DNA of 64,000 nucleotides from assembly GCF_016623615.1 (NCBI RefSeq), contig NZ_JAEHFX010000006.1, positions 62,001 to 126,000 on the forward strand, read 5' to 3'. The first letter of the stretch is position 1. Each line of letters opens with the position of its first letter. Positions 9,191 to 17,749 of this stretch are shown here, in pieces. This stretch comes from Adhaeribacter terrigena (GTDB taxonomy: Bacteria > Bacteroidota > Bacteroidia > Cytophagales > Hymenobacteraceae). A program made the translations under genes and the position numbers. Below the pieces are notes generated by a model. That model did not search any database. It saw only the letters and a list, made by a program, of their open reading frames with translations, and was not told where the DNA came from.

Positions 9191-9664
9191 ATGAAACCAA
9201 ACGAAGAACACATGCGCGAAGCCATCCGGCTGTCGGTGGAAAAAATGGAAGCCGGTTTTGGCGGTCCGTTCGGCTGTGTAATTGTGAAAGACGGAAAAAT
9301 AATTGCCCGCGGCTTTAACAATGTTACGGCTTCCAACGACCCAACGGCGCACGCCGAAGTAGACGCCATCCGGAAAGCTTGCAAAGAACTGGGCACGTTT
9401 CAGCTCGACGATTGCGAAATTTACACCAGCTGCGAACCTTGCCCGATGTGTTTGGGAGCCATTTACTGGGCGCGCCCTAAAGTTGTCTATTATGGAAACA
9501 CCAAAGCCGATGCGGCTAAAATTGGTTTCGACGACCAGTTTATTTACGACGAAATTGAAAAGCCTTTAAGCGCGCGCAGCATTCCCATGATACCTTTTTT
9601 GCGGGAAGAAGCGTTAAAAGGATTTCAGAAATGGGAAGAAAAGGAAAACAAAACCGAATACTGA
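9191..9664 (+). CDS. guaD: Guanine deaminase (nucleoside deaminase family)
   Basis: The 157-residue product has the zinc signature HAEVDAIRKAC and TSCEPCPMCLGAIYWARP of the CDA fold, with Glu as proton shuttle. It ends with GFDDQFIYDEIEKPLSARSI, characteristic of the bacterial guanine deaminase branch and not of TadA. It would turn guanine into xanthine and ammonia. The ATG at 9191 is chosen over a TTG two codons upstream. The next gene starts 1 bp after its stop, so they are probably co-transcribed. Confidence 0.85.
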   Translation: MKPNEEHMREAIRLSVEKMEAGFGGPFGCVIVKDGKIIARGFNNVTASNDPTAHAEVDAIRKACKELGTFQLDDCEIYTSCEPCPMCLGAIYWARPKVVYYGNTKADAAKIGFDDQFIYDEIEKPLSARSIPMIPFLREEALKGFQKWEEKENKTEY

Positions 9665-9665
9665 A

Positions 9666-10106
9666 ATGAAAAACCGGAGCCTGGTAATTTTGCTGAGTTT
9701 TATTTGCCCGGGTTGTCATAAAACTACAACCGGAGGCTCCACTTCTTACCAGTATCACAAACCGGCACCGGTTCAAAACGTTACGGCCCAAGGAATAAAA
9801 CCACCAGCCAACACCCGCATTTACCACGACCCGGATGCCGATTTTAAACAGCGCCGCGGGCAGATCCACAACCGGACTTATTTAAAGAAAGAACTGGCCC
9901 CTTTAAACCTGAACGTAGATTCGCTTCAGGATGTGGTAGAGATCCTGAACCGGGAAACCCGCGATAACGAATGGGAATACCAGCTTTCCACGCTCAGAGG
10001 CAGCCAGGGCCAGATCCTGCGGTTCTATAAATCGCACAACAATCCCGATGGTTCTTCGGGCCGCACCATTTACGGCGAAGAAAGAAGACGCCTGCCGGAT
10101 AGGTAA
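9666..10106 (+). CDS. Small predicted lipoprotein, function unknown
   Basis: The 146-residue product has a short signal peptide ending in PGC (Cys ~17), a Pro/Thr-rich linker, then a charged region (YLKKELAPLNLNVDSLQDVV, EILNRETRDNEWEYQLSTL) with no pattern I recognise. It starts 1 bp after the deaminase gene and probably shares its message, but no functional link is evident. Confidence 0.7.
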   Translation: MKNRSLVILLSFICPGCHKTTTGGSTSYQYHKPAPVQNVTAQGIKPPANTRIYHDPDADFKQRRGQIHNRTYLKKELAPLNLNVDSLQDVVEILNRETRDNEWEYQLSTLRGSQGQILRFYKSHNNPDGSSGRTIYGEERRRLPDR

Positions 10107-10123
10107 AAGCAGTTTTCAGGGGA

Positions 10124-10155
10124 AAAACAGTAGCGTTTTGAACAGAAAAAGTCAG
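10124..10155 (+). repeat. CGSTA motif copy 5
   Basis: Core CAGTAGCG, TTTT, then AAAAAGTCAG. It starts 17 bp after the lipoprotein stop. Confidence 0.7.
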
Positions 10156-10200
10156 AGATCCGCGCAATCTAAAAATCCATAAAATCCGCAATTCAGACAT

Positions 10201-10240
10201 AAAAAAAGCTGCAGCTCTTATCGAACTGCAGCTTTTTTAT
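10201..10240. terminator. Bidirectional intrinsic terminator
   Basis: The stem AAAAAAAGCTGCAG / CTGCAGCTTTTTT lies between the convergent lipoprotein and ffh genes. Confidence 0.9.
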
Positions 10241-10302
10241 TTTCGCAGGAAACCCGGATCATTTTCAAATTATCAGATTCCCAAAATCTTCAAATTCAGG
10301 AA

Positions 10303-11640
10303 TTAGCGTCCGCCAGTCATGGCTTTCAGTTTGCTCATCATGCCAGGTTTGCCGCTCATTTTATTCATGCTGCGCATCATTTTACGCATATCATTGAACT
10401 GCTTCATCAGGTTGTTTACCTGCTGAATGGTAGTTCCGGAACCTTTAGCGATCCGGTTACGGCGGCTACCGCTGATCATATCCGGGTTGGCACGTTCTTC
10501 TTTGGTCATAGATTTAATGATCGCTTCGATCGGTTTGAAAGCGTTTTCATCGATCTCCACGTCTTTCATCGCTTTACCCACCCCCGGAATCATGCTTACC
10601 AGGTCTTTAATGTCACCCATTTTCTTGATCTGCTCCAGCTGCGACAAAAAGTCGTCGAAGTTGAACTGGTTTTTGCGGATCTTCTGGTTAATGCGGCGGG
10701 CTTCATCTTCGTCGAAAGTTTGCTGCGCACGCTCTACTAACGAGATCACGTCACCCATACCCAGAATACGCTGCGCCATCCGGTCAGGATAGAACAGGTC
10801 CAGGGCTTCCATTTTCTCACCAGTCGAAATGAATTTGATCGGTTTTTCCACTACCGCTCGGATAGAAAGTGCTGCACCACCGCGGGAGTCACCGTCTAAT
10901 TTGGTAAGCACCACGCCGTCGAAATTGATGCGTTCGTTGAAGGTTTTAGCTGTATTCACCGCATCCTGACCCGTCATGGAATCTACCACAAACAAAGTTT
11001 CGGTTGGGTTGATGGCGCGTTTTATTTCGGCAATTTCGTTCATCATCGCTTCGTCCACAGCCAGACGGCCGGCGGTATCGATGATCACTACTTTTTTATG
11101 ATTCTGCTTGGCAAAAGCAATGGCTTCCTGGGCAATTTTAACCGGATTTTTTTCCTCCATGTTGGTGTAAACATCTACTCCAACCTGGCCGGCCAATACT
11201 TTCAGCTGCTCAATCGCCGCCGGACGATACACGTCGCAGGCAGCCACCAGAACCTGACGGTTTTGCTTCTTCAGGTAATTGGCCAGTTTGCCGGTAAAGG
11301 TGGTTTTACCAGAACCCTGCAGACCTGCAATCAGAATAATAGCCGGATCGCCTTTAATGTTGATGTCCTGCTTTTCGCCGCCCATCAGTTCGGTAAGCTC
11401 TTCGTGCACGATCTTCACCATCAGCTGTCCAGGGCTAACCGCAATTAAAACGTCGCGCCCCATGGCCTCGTCTTTGATCTTATCGGTAACGGTTTTGGCC
11501 ACTTTGTAGTTAACGTCGGCATCTACGAGCGCGCGGCGCACTTCTTTAATGGTTTGTGCAACGTTAATTTCCGTAATGCTGCCCTGCCCTTTCAGGGTTT
11601 TAAAGGCGCGGTCTAACTTGGTACTTAAATTATCGAACAT
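10303..11640 (-). CDS. ffh: Signal recognition particle protein Ffh
   Basis: The 445-residue SRP54 GTPase has an N-domain (1-85), then a G-domain with P-loop GLQGSGKTTFTGKLA, DTAGRLA, TKLDGDSRGGAAL and GMGD. The Met-rich M-domain at 330-445 ends MNKMSGKPGMMSKLKAM and binds SRP RNA and signal sequences. It delivers ribosome-nascent chain complexes to FtsY at the membrane. The SRP RNA gene lies in this window at 33.5 kb, unlinked. Confidence 0.97.
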   Translation of the reverse strand: MFDNLSTKLDRAFKTLKGQGSITEINVAQTIKEVRRALVDADVNYKVAKTVTDKIKDEAMGRDVLIAVSPGQLMVKIVHEELTELMGGEKQDINIKGDPAIILIAGLQGSGKTTFTGKLANYLKKQNRQVLVAACDVYRPAAIEQLKVLAGQVGVDVYTNMEEKNPVKIAQEAIAFAKQNHKKVVIIDTAGRLAVDEAMMNEIAEIKRAINPTETLFVVDSMTGQDAVNTAKTFNERINFDGVVLTKLDGDSRGGAALSIRAVVEKPIKFISTGEKMEALDLFYPDRMAQRILGMGDVISLVERAQQTFDEDEARRINQKIRKNQFNFDDFLSQLEQIKKMGDIKDLVSMIPGVGKAMKDVEIDENAFKPIEAIIKSMTKEERANPDMISGSRRNRIAKGSGTTIQQVNNLMKQFNDMRKMMRSMNKMSGKPGMMSKLKAMTGGR

Positions 11641-11733
11641 CGTATATAAATCAGTTTAAAGAACAAAAATACGTATAAAACCGGAAATTTCCTGCAATTT
11701 TTAATTAAGCTCCGTATATTCGTTCCTGAATAT

Positions 11734-13107
11734 ATGCTACAGAAATTTCCACAAAAAGAAGACAATCCGCCGGAACCTCAAAAGTCCGCCCAGCCTTTAC
11801 TCAAAGTGCTGTTCATCACCTATTACTGGCCCCCTTCCGGCGGCGCCGGGGTGCAGCGTTGTCTGAAATTTGTCAAGCATCTTCCCGAGTTCGGCATTGA
11901 GCCTACGGTAATTACTGTAGACGAGAACGAAGGTTCTTACCCGCTTTTCGACCAGAGTTTGCTTTCAGAAATTCCGGCCGGCGTACGCGTTTTTCGCACG
12001 TCCACGTCCGAGCCTTTTGAGTATTATAAAAAGCTTACCGGCAAAAAAGAAATTCCTTACGGCGGCTTTGCCAATGAAAAGAAAACGGGTTTTGTGCAAA
12101 AATTGTTCAAGTTTTTGCGGGGCAATCTGTTTATTCCGGATGCGCGCGTAGGGTGGAATAAACATGCGCTGAGAAAATGCGCCGAACTGCTGAAAACCGA
12201 AAAATTCGATGCCGTTATTACCACTTCCCCGCCCCATTCCTCGCAGCTTATTGGCCTGGAACTGCAGAAAAAATACGGCCTGCGCTGGATCGCCGATCTG
12301 CGCGACCCCTGGACGGATATTTACTATTACAAAGACCTGGCGCACACGCTTCTGGCTAAAAAACTCGACGAAAAATACGAGCGCAACGTAATCGAAAAAT
12401 CGGATGCACTGCTGGTAACCAGTGCGGATACCAAACGGCTGTTTTTAAATAAAAGCCCGAAGGTTGATCCGCATAAAGTTCACGTTTTGCCGAACGGCTA
12501 CGATGAAGCCGATTTCCATTTCGATTCCGAGCCACCGCAGGATATGTTTTGCCTGACCTACACCGGCACCATTACCGACACCTACAACATTGAAACGTTC
12601 CTGCAGGCCTTCGCCGAAAATGCGCGGCGCCATTCCGATATCAAATTCCTGTTGCGGTTCGTGGGCAAAGTTTCGGCCGAAGTGCACAAGCAAATTAAAG
12701 AAGCCAACTTACTTTATTGCACCGAATTCATAGCGTTTGTGCCGCACCGCGAATCGATCCAATATTTAATGCGGTCCACGGCTTTATTAATGGCCGTGCC
12801 GGACGTAGAAAATAACTTTTGCATTCTGCCCGGCAAATTATTCGAGTACCTGGCTTCGAACAAACAGATCATTTGCATCGGCCCGGTTTCTTCCGATGCC
12901 GATACTATTATTGATGAATGCGGTGCCGGCCGCACCTTTACCTACGACGGCTACGATCTGATGCTCGATCACCTGGACACCATGAGCCGTAACTGGAAAG
13001 TAAACCCGAATTTAGACTTGCCTTACATTAATTACAGCCGTTATTCGCGCCGGGCATTAACCGGTAAACTGGCCGAACTGATCCGGAAAAAGGAAGAAAA
13101 ACGGTAG
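11734..13107 (+). CDS. Glycosyltransferase family 4-like protein
   Basis: The 457-residue product opens with VLFITYYWPPSGGAGVQRCL, the GT-B N-terminal glycine loop. Later it has DLRDPWTD, LLVTSADTKRLF, LPNGYDEADF, a C-terminal donor site (YTGTITDTYNIETFLQAF) and PGKLFEYLAS(N). This is the family 4 pattern of polysaccharide glycosyltransferases. Its stop codon TAG is part of a CGSTA motif copy. It opens the surface-polysaccharide locus. Confidence 0.87.
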   Translation: MLQKFPQKEDNPPEPQKSAQPLLKVLFITYYWPPSGGAGVQRCLKFVKHLPEFGIEPTVITVDENEGSYPLFDQSLLSEIPAGVRVFRTSTSEPFEYYKKLTGKKEIPYGGFANEKKTGFVQKLFKFLRGNLFIPDARVGWNKHALRKCAELLKTEKFDAVITTSPPHSSQLIGLELQKKYGLRWIADLRDPWTDIYYYKDLAHTLLAKKLDEKYERNVIEKSDALLVTSADTKRLFLNKSPKVDPHKVHVLPNGYDEADFHFDSEPPQDMFCLTYTGTITDTYNIETFLQAFAENARRHSDIKFLLRFVGKVSAEVHKQIKEANLLYCTEFIAFVPHRESIQYLMRSTALLMAVPDVENNFCILPGKLFEYLASNKQIICIGPVSSDADTIIDECGAGRTFTYDGYDLMLDHLDTMSRNWKVNPNLDLPYINYSRYSRRALTGKLAELIRKKEEKR

Positions 13108-13130
13108 GGTTTTGAGCAGTAAAAAGTCAG
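13097..13130 (+). repeat. CGSTA motif copy 6
   Basis: Core CGGTAGGG, TTTT, then AAAAAGTCAG (14-nt distance here). The TAG of the core is the stop codon of the preceding glycosyltransferase. Confidence 0.8.
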
Positions 13131-13138
13131 CATTATTT

Positions 13139-13177
13139 AAACCTCACTTGTTTCCTAAAACTTGTGAGGTTTTTTTA
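13139..13177. terminator. Bidirectional intrinsic terminator
   Basis: The stem AAACCTCAC / GTGAGGTTTTTTT lies between the convergent GT4 and GT61 genes. Confidence 0.85.
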
Positions 13178-13178
13178 T

Positions 13179-14279
13179 TTATACAATCTCCTGCAGTTTC
13201 CTTTCAAAAGCTTCCACTGAAACCTCAAAATCCAGTTTTTCATCGGCTTCGCTGCCAATTAAATAGTGGTAATCTAAATCCAGACCTTTGCTTAACAGAA
13301 AATAATGCGGTTTTACGGCGGTGGCAGGGTGTAATTCTAAAACGGTAGCGTTCTGAGCAAAAAAAGTATTGGTAAACCCAGCGCCGTGCGGCCCGGCAAT
13401 AATGCGGCTTTCATGAAACAAAGCAACTTGTTCGCGGTAACTCAGTGTTTCGGGAAATACCACTTCAAAACCGAATCTTTCTAAAACCGGCAGCAACTCA
13501 ACTTCATTTTTAATGCGCCGCTTGGAAGCCCGGCTCCGGCTGATGAAAATTTTACGGGTCGGGGGTTTCGGATCGATCCGGTAGCCTGTTAAAATCTTAT
13601 TGCGCAAAAAACTACTGATCTCTTTTGGCAAGTAACCGCTTACATTATTGGCCACAAACGAAGGCATCAGGAAATGTTCACATTCCCACTTTTCATTTTT
13701 CCGGATGTAGGCCACATCAATATGAGGAAATTCTTTCAGCACATAATTCAACGTATCGAACTGAAATTGGGGCATGTTAGCATTAACTATCAGCGTGAGC
13801 GGCTCCTGCACAGTTTGCGCCAGCACAACTAAGCGCGGCAAACAATCCAGGAACCAATGATAGTTACTGGTTTCGGCCCAGGGAAAGTGAAAAACGGATG
13901 AGTACAATCCGGCTTTACGTTTTTTCAGCATAAATGCCGGCATGCGCCAGGCGGGTGATAAGGATAAACGTCGCTGGTCGAGCACCGATTCCACCACCAC
14001 TTTATCGTGCAGCACCACCGCTCCGGAATTACCTAAAAGCATAGCGTATGGCAGTTTGGTAACCGAAATTTCTTTCTGCCACATGCCTCTCGAATAATCG
14101 GGTTCTAAGTTAAAAGAGGCTGCACAAATGGTTAAAAAAGCCTGTTCGTTCTCTTTAAAATTAACCAATGCTGCCGGACGCAAAACCGTTTTGCCTGCAT
14201 GATGAAAGACTGAAACTGCCCGGTAATAATAATTTACAGCCGATAGAATTTTTAATACCGTTTTCCGCAGCAAAGCCAT
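13179..14279 (-). CDS. Glycosyltransferase family 61 (DUF563) protein
   Basis: The 366-residue product has the family 61 C-terminal signature GPHGAGFTNTFFAQNATVLE followed by LHPA, plus SRSRASKRRIKNE and a central NYHWFLDCLPRLV. These patterns mark GT61 glycosyltransferases of surface polysaccharides. The acceptor is unknown. A CGSTA motif copy lies antisense in its codons for FAQNATVLEL, so the motif is compatible with the conserved domain. Confidence 0.85.
   Translation of the reverse strand: MALLRKTVLKILSAVNYYYRAVSVFHHAGKTVLRPAALVNFKENEQAFLTICAASFNLEPDYSRGMWQKEISVTKLPYAMLLGNSGAVVLHDKVVVESVLDQRRLSLSPAWRMPAFMLKKRKAGLYSSVFHFPWAETSNYHWFLDCLPRLVVLAQTVQEPLTLIVNANMPQFQFDTLNYVLKEFPHIDVAYIRKNEKWECEHFLMPSFVANNVSGYLPKEISSFLRNKILTGYRIDPKPPTRKIFISRSRASKRRIKNEVELLPVLERFGFEVVFPETLSYREQVALFHESRIIAGPHGAGFTNTFFAQNATVLELHPATAVKPHYFLLSKGLDLDYHYLIGSEADEKLDFEVSVEAFERKLQEIV
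13339..13368 (+). repeat. CGSTA motif copy 7 (inside the GT61 gene)
   Basis: Core CGGTAGCG, then AAAAAGTA at 13 nt. It lies antisense to the coding strand of the GT61 gene. Confidence 0.7.
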
Positions 14280-14389
14280 AGCAGTTTGTTCCGTTAAATA
14301 AAATAGAAATGCAAAATTAGGGAATTTATGCGGGCCTGTTATTCAGTTTTCAGGTTTTTGAGTAACTTGCTCTCTTATTCCGGCAGGGG

Positions 14390-14419
14390 CAGTTTTTAAG
14401 GCCCAAACCATAGCGTTTT
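14390..14419 (-). repeat. CGSTA motif copy 8
   Basis: Core CGCTATGG, TTT, then AAAAACTG. It lies in the divergent spacer between the GT61 gene and pseB. Confidence 0.75.
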
Positions 14420-14459
14420 AAACGCCAGCATCTCCTGTTCCGGTCATCAACAAACAAAA

Positions 14460-15479
14460 ATGAGCTTAGATCTTAATCAGAAATCTATATTAGTAACGGG
14501 CGGCACCGGCTCGTTCGGCAAGAAATTCGTCGAAACCATTCTTACCAAATTCCCGGAAGTAAAACGCCTGGTAGTTTACTCGCGCGACGAACTGAAACAG
14601 TACGAAATGGCGCAGCAATTCCCGCACAGTAAATACAAGGCCATCCGTTATTTTATTGGCGATGTGCGCGATGCTGAACGCCTGAAACGTGCCTGCGAAG
14701 GAATCGATATTATTGTGCACGCTGCCGCTATGAAACAGGTTCCGGCGGCGGAATACAACCCGATGGAATGCATCAAAACCAATATTTTCGGGGCTGAAAA
14801 CGTAATTAACGCGGCTATGGATAACGGGGTTACGGATGTAGTAGCCCTTTCTACCGACAAAGCGGCGGCACCGATCAACTTATATGGCGCTACTAAATTA
14901 TGCTCCGATAAATTGTTTGTGGCGGCCAATAACATGATCGGTTTCCGCAATCTTAAGTTTTCGGTGGTGCGTTACGGCAACGTTATTGGTTCGCGCGGCT
15001 CGGTGGTTCCATTTTTTATAGATAAACGAAAAGACGGCGTTTTACCGATCACGCATCCGGAAATGACCCGCTTTAATATTTCGCTGGAAGAAGGCGTGGA
15101 TCTGGTTTTACATGCTTTGGAATACGCCTGGGGCGGTGAGATCTTCGTGCCTAAAATTCCTTCCTATAAAATAACCGACGTAGCCACTGCGATTGGTCCG
15201 AACTGTGATCAGGAAATTGTAGGAATTCGTCCAGGTGAAAAACTCCACGAAGAAATGATCACCGAAACCGATTCTTTGAGTACCATTGAGCTCGATAAAT
15301 ACTACGTGATCGTACCTACCACGCCGCGCTGGTCGCCAAAAGAATACATGGAAGACTTTAAAGGCAGAATGGTAGAACCCGGCTTCAAATACAATTCCGG
15401 CACCAACGACGACTGGCTCTCGCCCGAACAGATCCGCGAAGAGATCCGCCTGCACGTAGATCCTAATTTTACAGTTTAA
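14460..15479 (+). CDS. pseB: UDP-GlcNAc 4,6-dehydratase (inverting), PseB
   Basis: The 339-residue extended SDR has NAD-binding SILVTGGTGSFGKKFVETIL, VYSRDELKQYEMAQ (the RDE signature of this group), AAAMKQVP where the usual Tyr-x-x-x-Lys Tyr is shifted, STDKAAAPINLYGATKL and VRYGNVIGSRGSV. PseB makes UDP-2-acetamido-2,6-dideoxy-L-arabino-hexos-4-ulose, the first step of pseudaminic acid synthesis. The pseC gene follows. Confidence 0.93.
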   Translation: MSLDLNQKSILVTGGTGSFGKKFVETILTKFPEVKRLVVYSRDELKQYEMAQQFPHSKYKAIRYFIGDVRDAERLKRACEGIDIIVHAAAMKQVPAAEYNPMECIKTNIFGAENVINAAMDNGVTDVVALSTDKAAAPINLYGATKLCSDKLFVAANNMIGFRNLKFSVVRYGNVIGSRGSVVPFFIDKRKDGVLPITHPEMTRFNISLEEGVDLVLHALEYAWGGEIFVPKIPSYKITDVATAIGPNCDQEIVGIRPGEKLHEEMITETDSLSTIELDKYYVIVPTTPRWSPKEYMEDFKGRMVEPGFKYNSGTNDDWLSPEQIREEIRLHVDPNFTV

Positions 15480-15580
15480 TGATTGAATGGCTTAATTGTT
15501 AAATTGCTAATTGGTTAAAATCAGTTTTATTTAAGAACTATCAGTAATTTAACAATACAACAATTAAACAATTTCAACAA
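15478..15580. repeat. Spacer with inverted TTGAATGG/TTAATTG words
   Basis: The left end has ATGATTGAATGGCTTAATTG, then TTAAATTGCTAATTGG. The right end has AATTTAACAATACAACAATT, then AAACAATTTC. The ends are roughly reverse complements and use the same words as the spacer at 1891-2118. Confidence 0.55.
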
Positions 15581-16761
15581 TGAAACCCATTCCCTACGGC
15601 CGGCAGCACATTACTCAGGATGACATCGATGCAGTAGTGGAAACCCTGCAATCTGATTTTCTGACGCAAGGCCCGAAGGTGCTGGAATTTGAGCAGAAAT
15701 TTGCGGAATATATCGGGGCGCAATTTGCAGTGGCGGTGGCCAACGGCACGGCCGCTTTGCATTTGTGTGCGCTGGCTTTGGGCGTAAATGAAAGTTCCCG
15801 GGTCATTACCACACCAATCACGTTTGCGGCTTCGGCTAATTGCGTGCGTTACTGCGGCGGCTCAGTAGAATTTGCGGACATCGATCCGGAAACCGGCCTG
15901 CTCGATCTGGAAAAAGTGCGCCAAAAACTGGAAAGCCAACCCAAAGGTTATTACTGCGGCATGATTCCAGTTGATTTTGCCGGCATGCCCGTGAATTTAG
16001 AAGCATTCCGTAAACTGGCCGACGAATATGGTTTGTGGATCATCGAAGACGCCTGCCACGCACCGGGCGGTTATTTCTTCGATTCCAACGGCGAAAAACA
16101 AATGTGCGGCAACGGGAATTACGCCGATCTGGCTATCTTTTCCTTTCACCCGGTTAAACACATTGCCACCGGCGAAGGCGGCATGATCACGACCAACAAC
16201 CCGGAGCTTTACGAAAAATTACTGACTTTGCGCACGCACGGCATTACCCGCGACCCGGCTAAAATGCACGAAAACCACGGCGGCTGGTACATGGAAATGC
16301 AGGAACTCGGCTATAACTACCGCATGCCCGATATGCTCACCGCGCTCGGAATTTCGCAATTAAAACGCGCCGAGGCAGGTTTATTGCGCCGCCAGGAAAT
16401 TGCCAAACGCTATGATCTGGCCTTCCAAAACTCTCCGGATATAAAGATCCTGAACCCGGCAGCTTACGTAGAAAAAACTTCATCAGAAACCTTGCATGCG
16501 TATCATTTATACGTTATCCAGGTAGAGAAACGCAAAGAACTTTACGACTTCCTGCGGGCTAAAAACATCTTTGCCCAGGTGCATTATATACCGGTGCATT
16601 TAATGCCCTATTACCGCGAACAAGGTTTCAAAAAAGACGATTTCCCGCTGGCCGAAGCCTATTACGATATGTGTTTAAGCCTGCCCATGTTCCCGAGTTT
16701 AACGGATGAAGAACAGGATTTTGTGATAGCCAGCGTAAAAGAATTTTTGCAGCATGCCTGA
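15580..16761 (+). CDS. pseC: UDP-4-keto-6-deoxy-GlcNAc aminotransferase, PseC
   Basis: The 393-residue DegT/DnrJ/EryC1 aminotransferase begins MKPIPYGRQHITQDDIDAVV and has VANGTAALHLCALALG, the cofactor-binding IIEDACHAPGG, and the PLP lysine in FSFHPVKHIATGEGGMI. PseC adds the 4-amino group from glutamate to the PseB product. It starts 100 bp after pseB and its stop overlaps the next start by 8 bp, so the three genes probably form one operon. Confidence 0.93.
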   Translation: MKPIPYGRQHITQDDIDAVVETLQSDFLTQGPKVLEFEQKFAEYIGAQFAVAVANGTAALHLCALALGVNESSRVITTPITFAASANCVRYCGGSVEFADIDPETGLLDLEKVRQKLESQPKGYYCGMIPVDFAGMPVNLEAFRKLADEYGLWIIEDACHAPGGYFFDSNGEKQMCGNGNYADLAIFSFHPVKHIATGEGGMITTNNPELYEKLLTLRTHGITRDPAKMHENHGGWYMEMQELGYNYRMPDMLTALGISQLKRAEAGLLRRQEIAKRYDLAFQNSPDIKILNPAAYVEKTSSETLHAYHLYVIQVEKRKELYDFLRAKNIFAQVHYIPVHLMPYYREQGFKKDDFPLAEAYYDMCLSLPMFPSLTDEEQDFVIASVKEFLQHA

Positions 16762-17632
16762 AACCCGCTACCTGAAAAAATTAGCCATCGGCACGGTGCA
16801 GTTCGGGCTTAATTATGGCATCAGCAACCAAAGCGGACAAAGCAGTTTTGAAGCCGTTTGCGAAATCCTGAAAGAAGCCCAAAACCTTGGAATTGACACG
16901 CTCGATACAGCTGCGGCTTATGGGAATTCCGAAACCATTTTAGGTGAAGCATTAACCCGAACCGGCACGCAATTTACCATCGTCACCAAAGTTTCCGGCC
17001 AGGAAGAATCGTTACAAAAAACGGTAGGGAATTCGCTCGAAAAACTCAAAACCACCACCGTTTACGGCTGCCTATTTCACGATTATAATTCCTGGAAGCA
17101 GCAACCGCAGCTTTTAGACGAACTGCAAAACCTGAAAGCGGAAGGCAAGATCCACAAGCTCGGTTTTTCGCTTTATTATCCGCAGCAGGCCGAAGAATTA
17201 CTGGAGAAAAATGTGCCTTTCGATCTGGTTCAGGTACCTTACAGCTTGTTTGACCAGCGTTTCGAAACGGTATTCAAAAAGCTCAAGAAAGTCGGGGTTG
17301 AAATTCATACCCGCTCCGTTTTTCTGCAGGGTCTTTTCTTCCTCGGACCCGGAAAAACCAATCCCTATTTTCAGGAAATTTTACCGCAGATTGCCGCTGT
17401 AAAAGCTTTTGCTGCGCAGCAAAATATTCCGTTGAACCTGCTTTTGCTTGGTTTCGCTGCTTTAAATCTGAACATCGATAAAGTTGTGATCGGAGTAGAA
17501 AACACCTCACAATTAAAGCAAAATGCTGCCTTTGTAAAATACCTGCCGCAAATCGAAAAACTCTATCCGGAAATGCAGAAATTTGCGCTGCAGAAAGAAG
17601 AATTCCTGCTGCCTTTTAACTGGAAACTGTAG
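16754..17632 (+). CDS. Aldo/keto reductase
   Basis: The 292-residue TIM-barrel product has LAIGTVQFGLNYGISNQSGQ, the catalytic Asp/Tyr pair in IDTLDTAAAYGNSE, and FTIVTKVSG. It then has HDYNSWKQQP where many family members have the catalytic His, and QVPYSLFDQRFE. Genes of this type often sit in nonulosonic acid loci. The sugar it reduces is unknown, and it may tailor the acid. It overlaps pseC by 8 bp. One sense CGSTA motif copy lies in its codons for QKTVGNSLEKLK. Confidence 0.82.
   Translation: MPETRYLKKLAIGTVQFGLNYGISNQSGQSSFEAVCEILKEAQNLGIDTLDTAAAYGNSETILGEALTRTGTQFTIVTKVSGQEESLQKTVGNSLEKLKTTTVYGCLFHDYNSWKQQPQLLDELQNLKAEGKIHKLGFSLYYPQQAEELLEKNVPFDLVQVPYSLFDQRFETVFKKLKKVGVEIHTRSVFLQGLFFLGPGKTNPYFQEILPQIAAVKAFAAQQNIPLNLLLLGFAALNLNIDKVVIGVENTSQLKQNAAFVKYLPQIEKLYPEMQKFALQKEEFLLPFNWKL
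17016..17047 (+). repeat. CGSTA motif copy 9 (inside the aldo/keto reductase gene)
   Basis: Core CGGTAGGG, then AATT and AAAAACTC at 13 nt. In the gene it is read as Lys-Thr-Val-Gly. Confidence 0.7.
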
Positions 17633-17640
17633 CCCATAAT

Positions 17641-17686
17641 TAATTTCCCGTAGCGTAGAATTTAATCCACACGCTACGGGAAATTA
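17641..17686. terminator. 16-bp perfect hairpin after the aldo/keto reductase gene
   Basis: The arms TAATTTCCCGTAGCGT and ACGCTACGGGAAATTA pair perfectly around a 14-nt loop. T-rich sequence follows on the plus strand only after a gap, so it may be a stabilising 3' hairpin more than a standard terminator. Confidence 0.7.
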
Positions 17687-17749
17687 AATCTGGTTTTTAC
17701 CCCAGCGAAAATCTTTCTACTTTTAGCATTCATCTTTCCTTTTTATAAA

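Noticed and set aside
9133-9318. Short frame overlapping the start of guanine deaminase
   Set aside because: It is in another frame of a well-supported gene and begins at the promoter -33 element.
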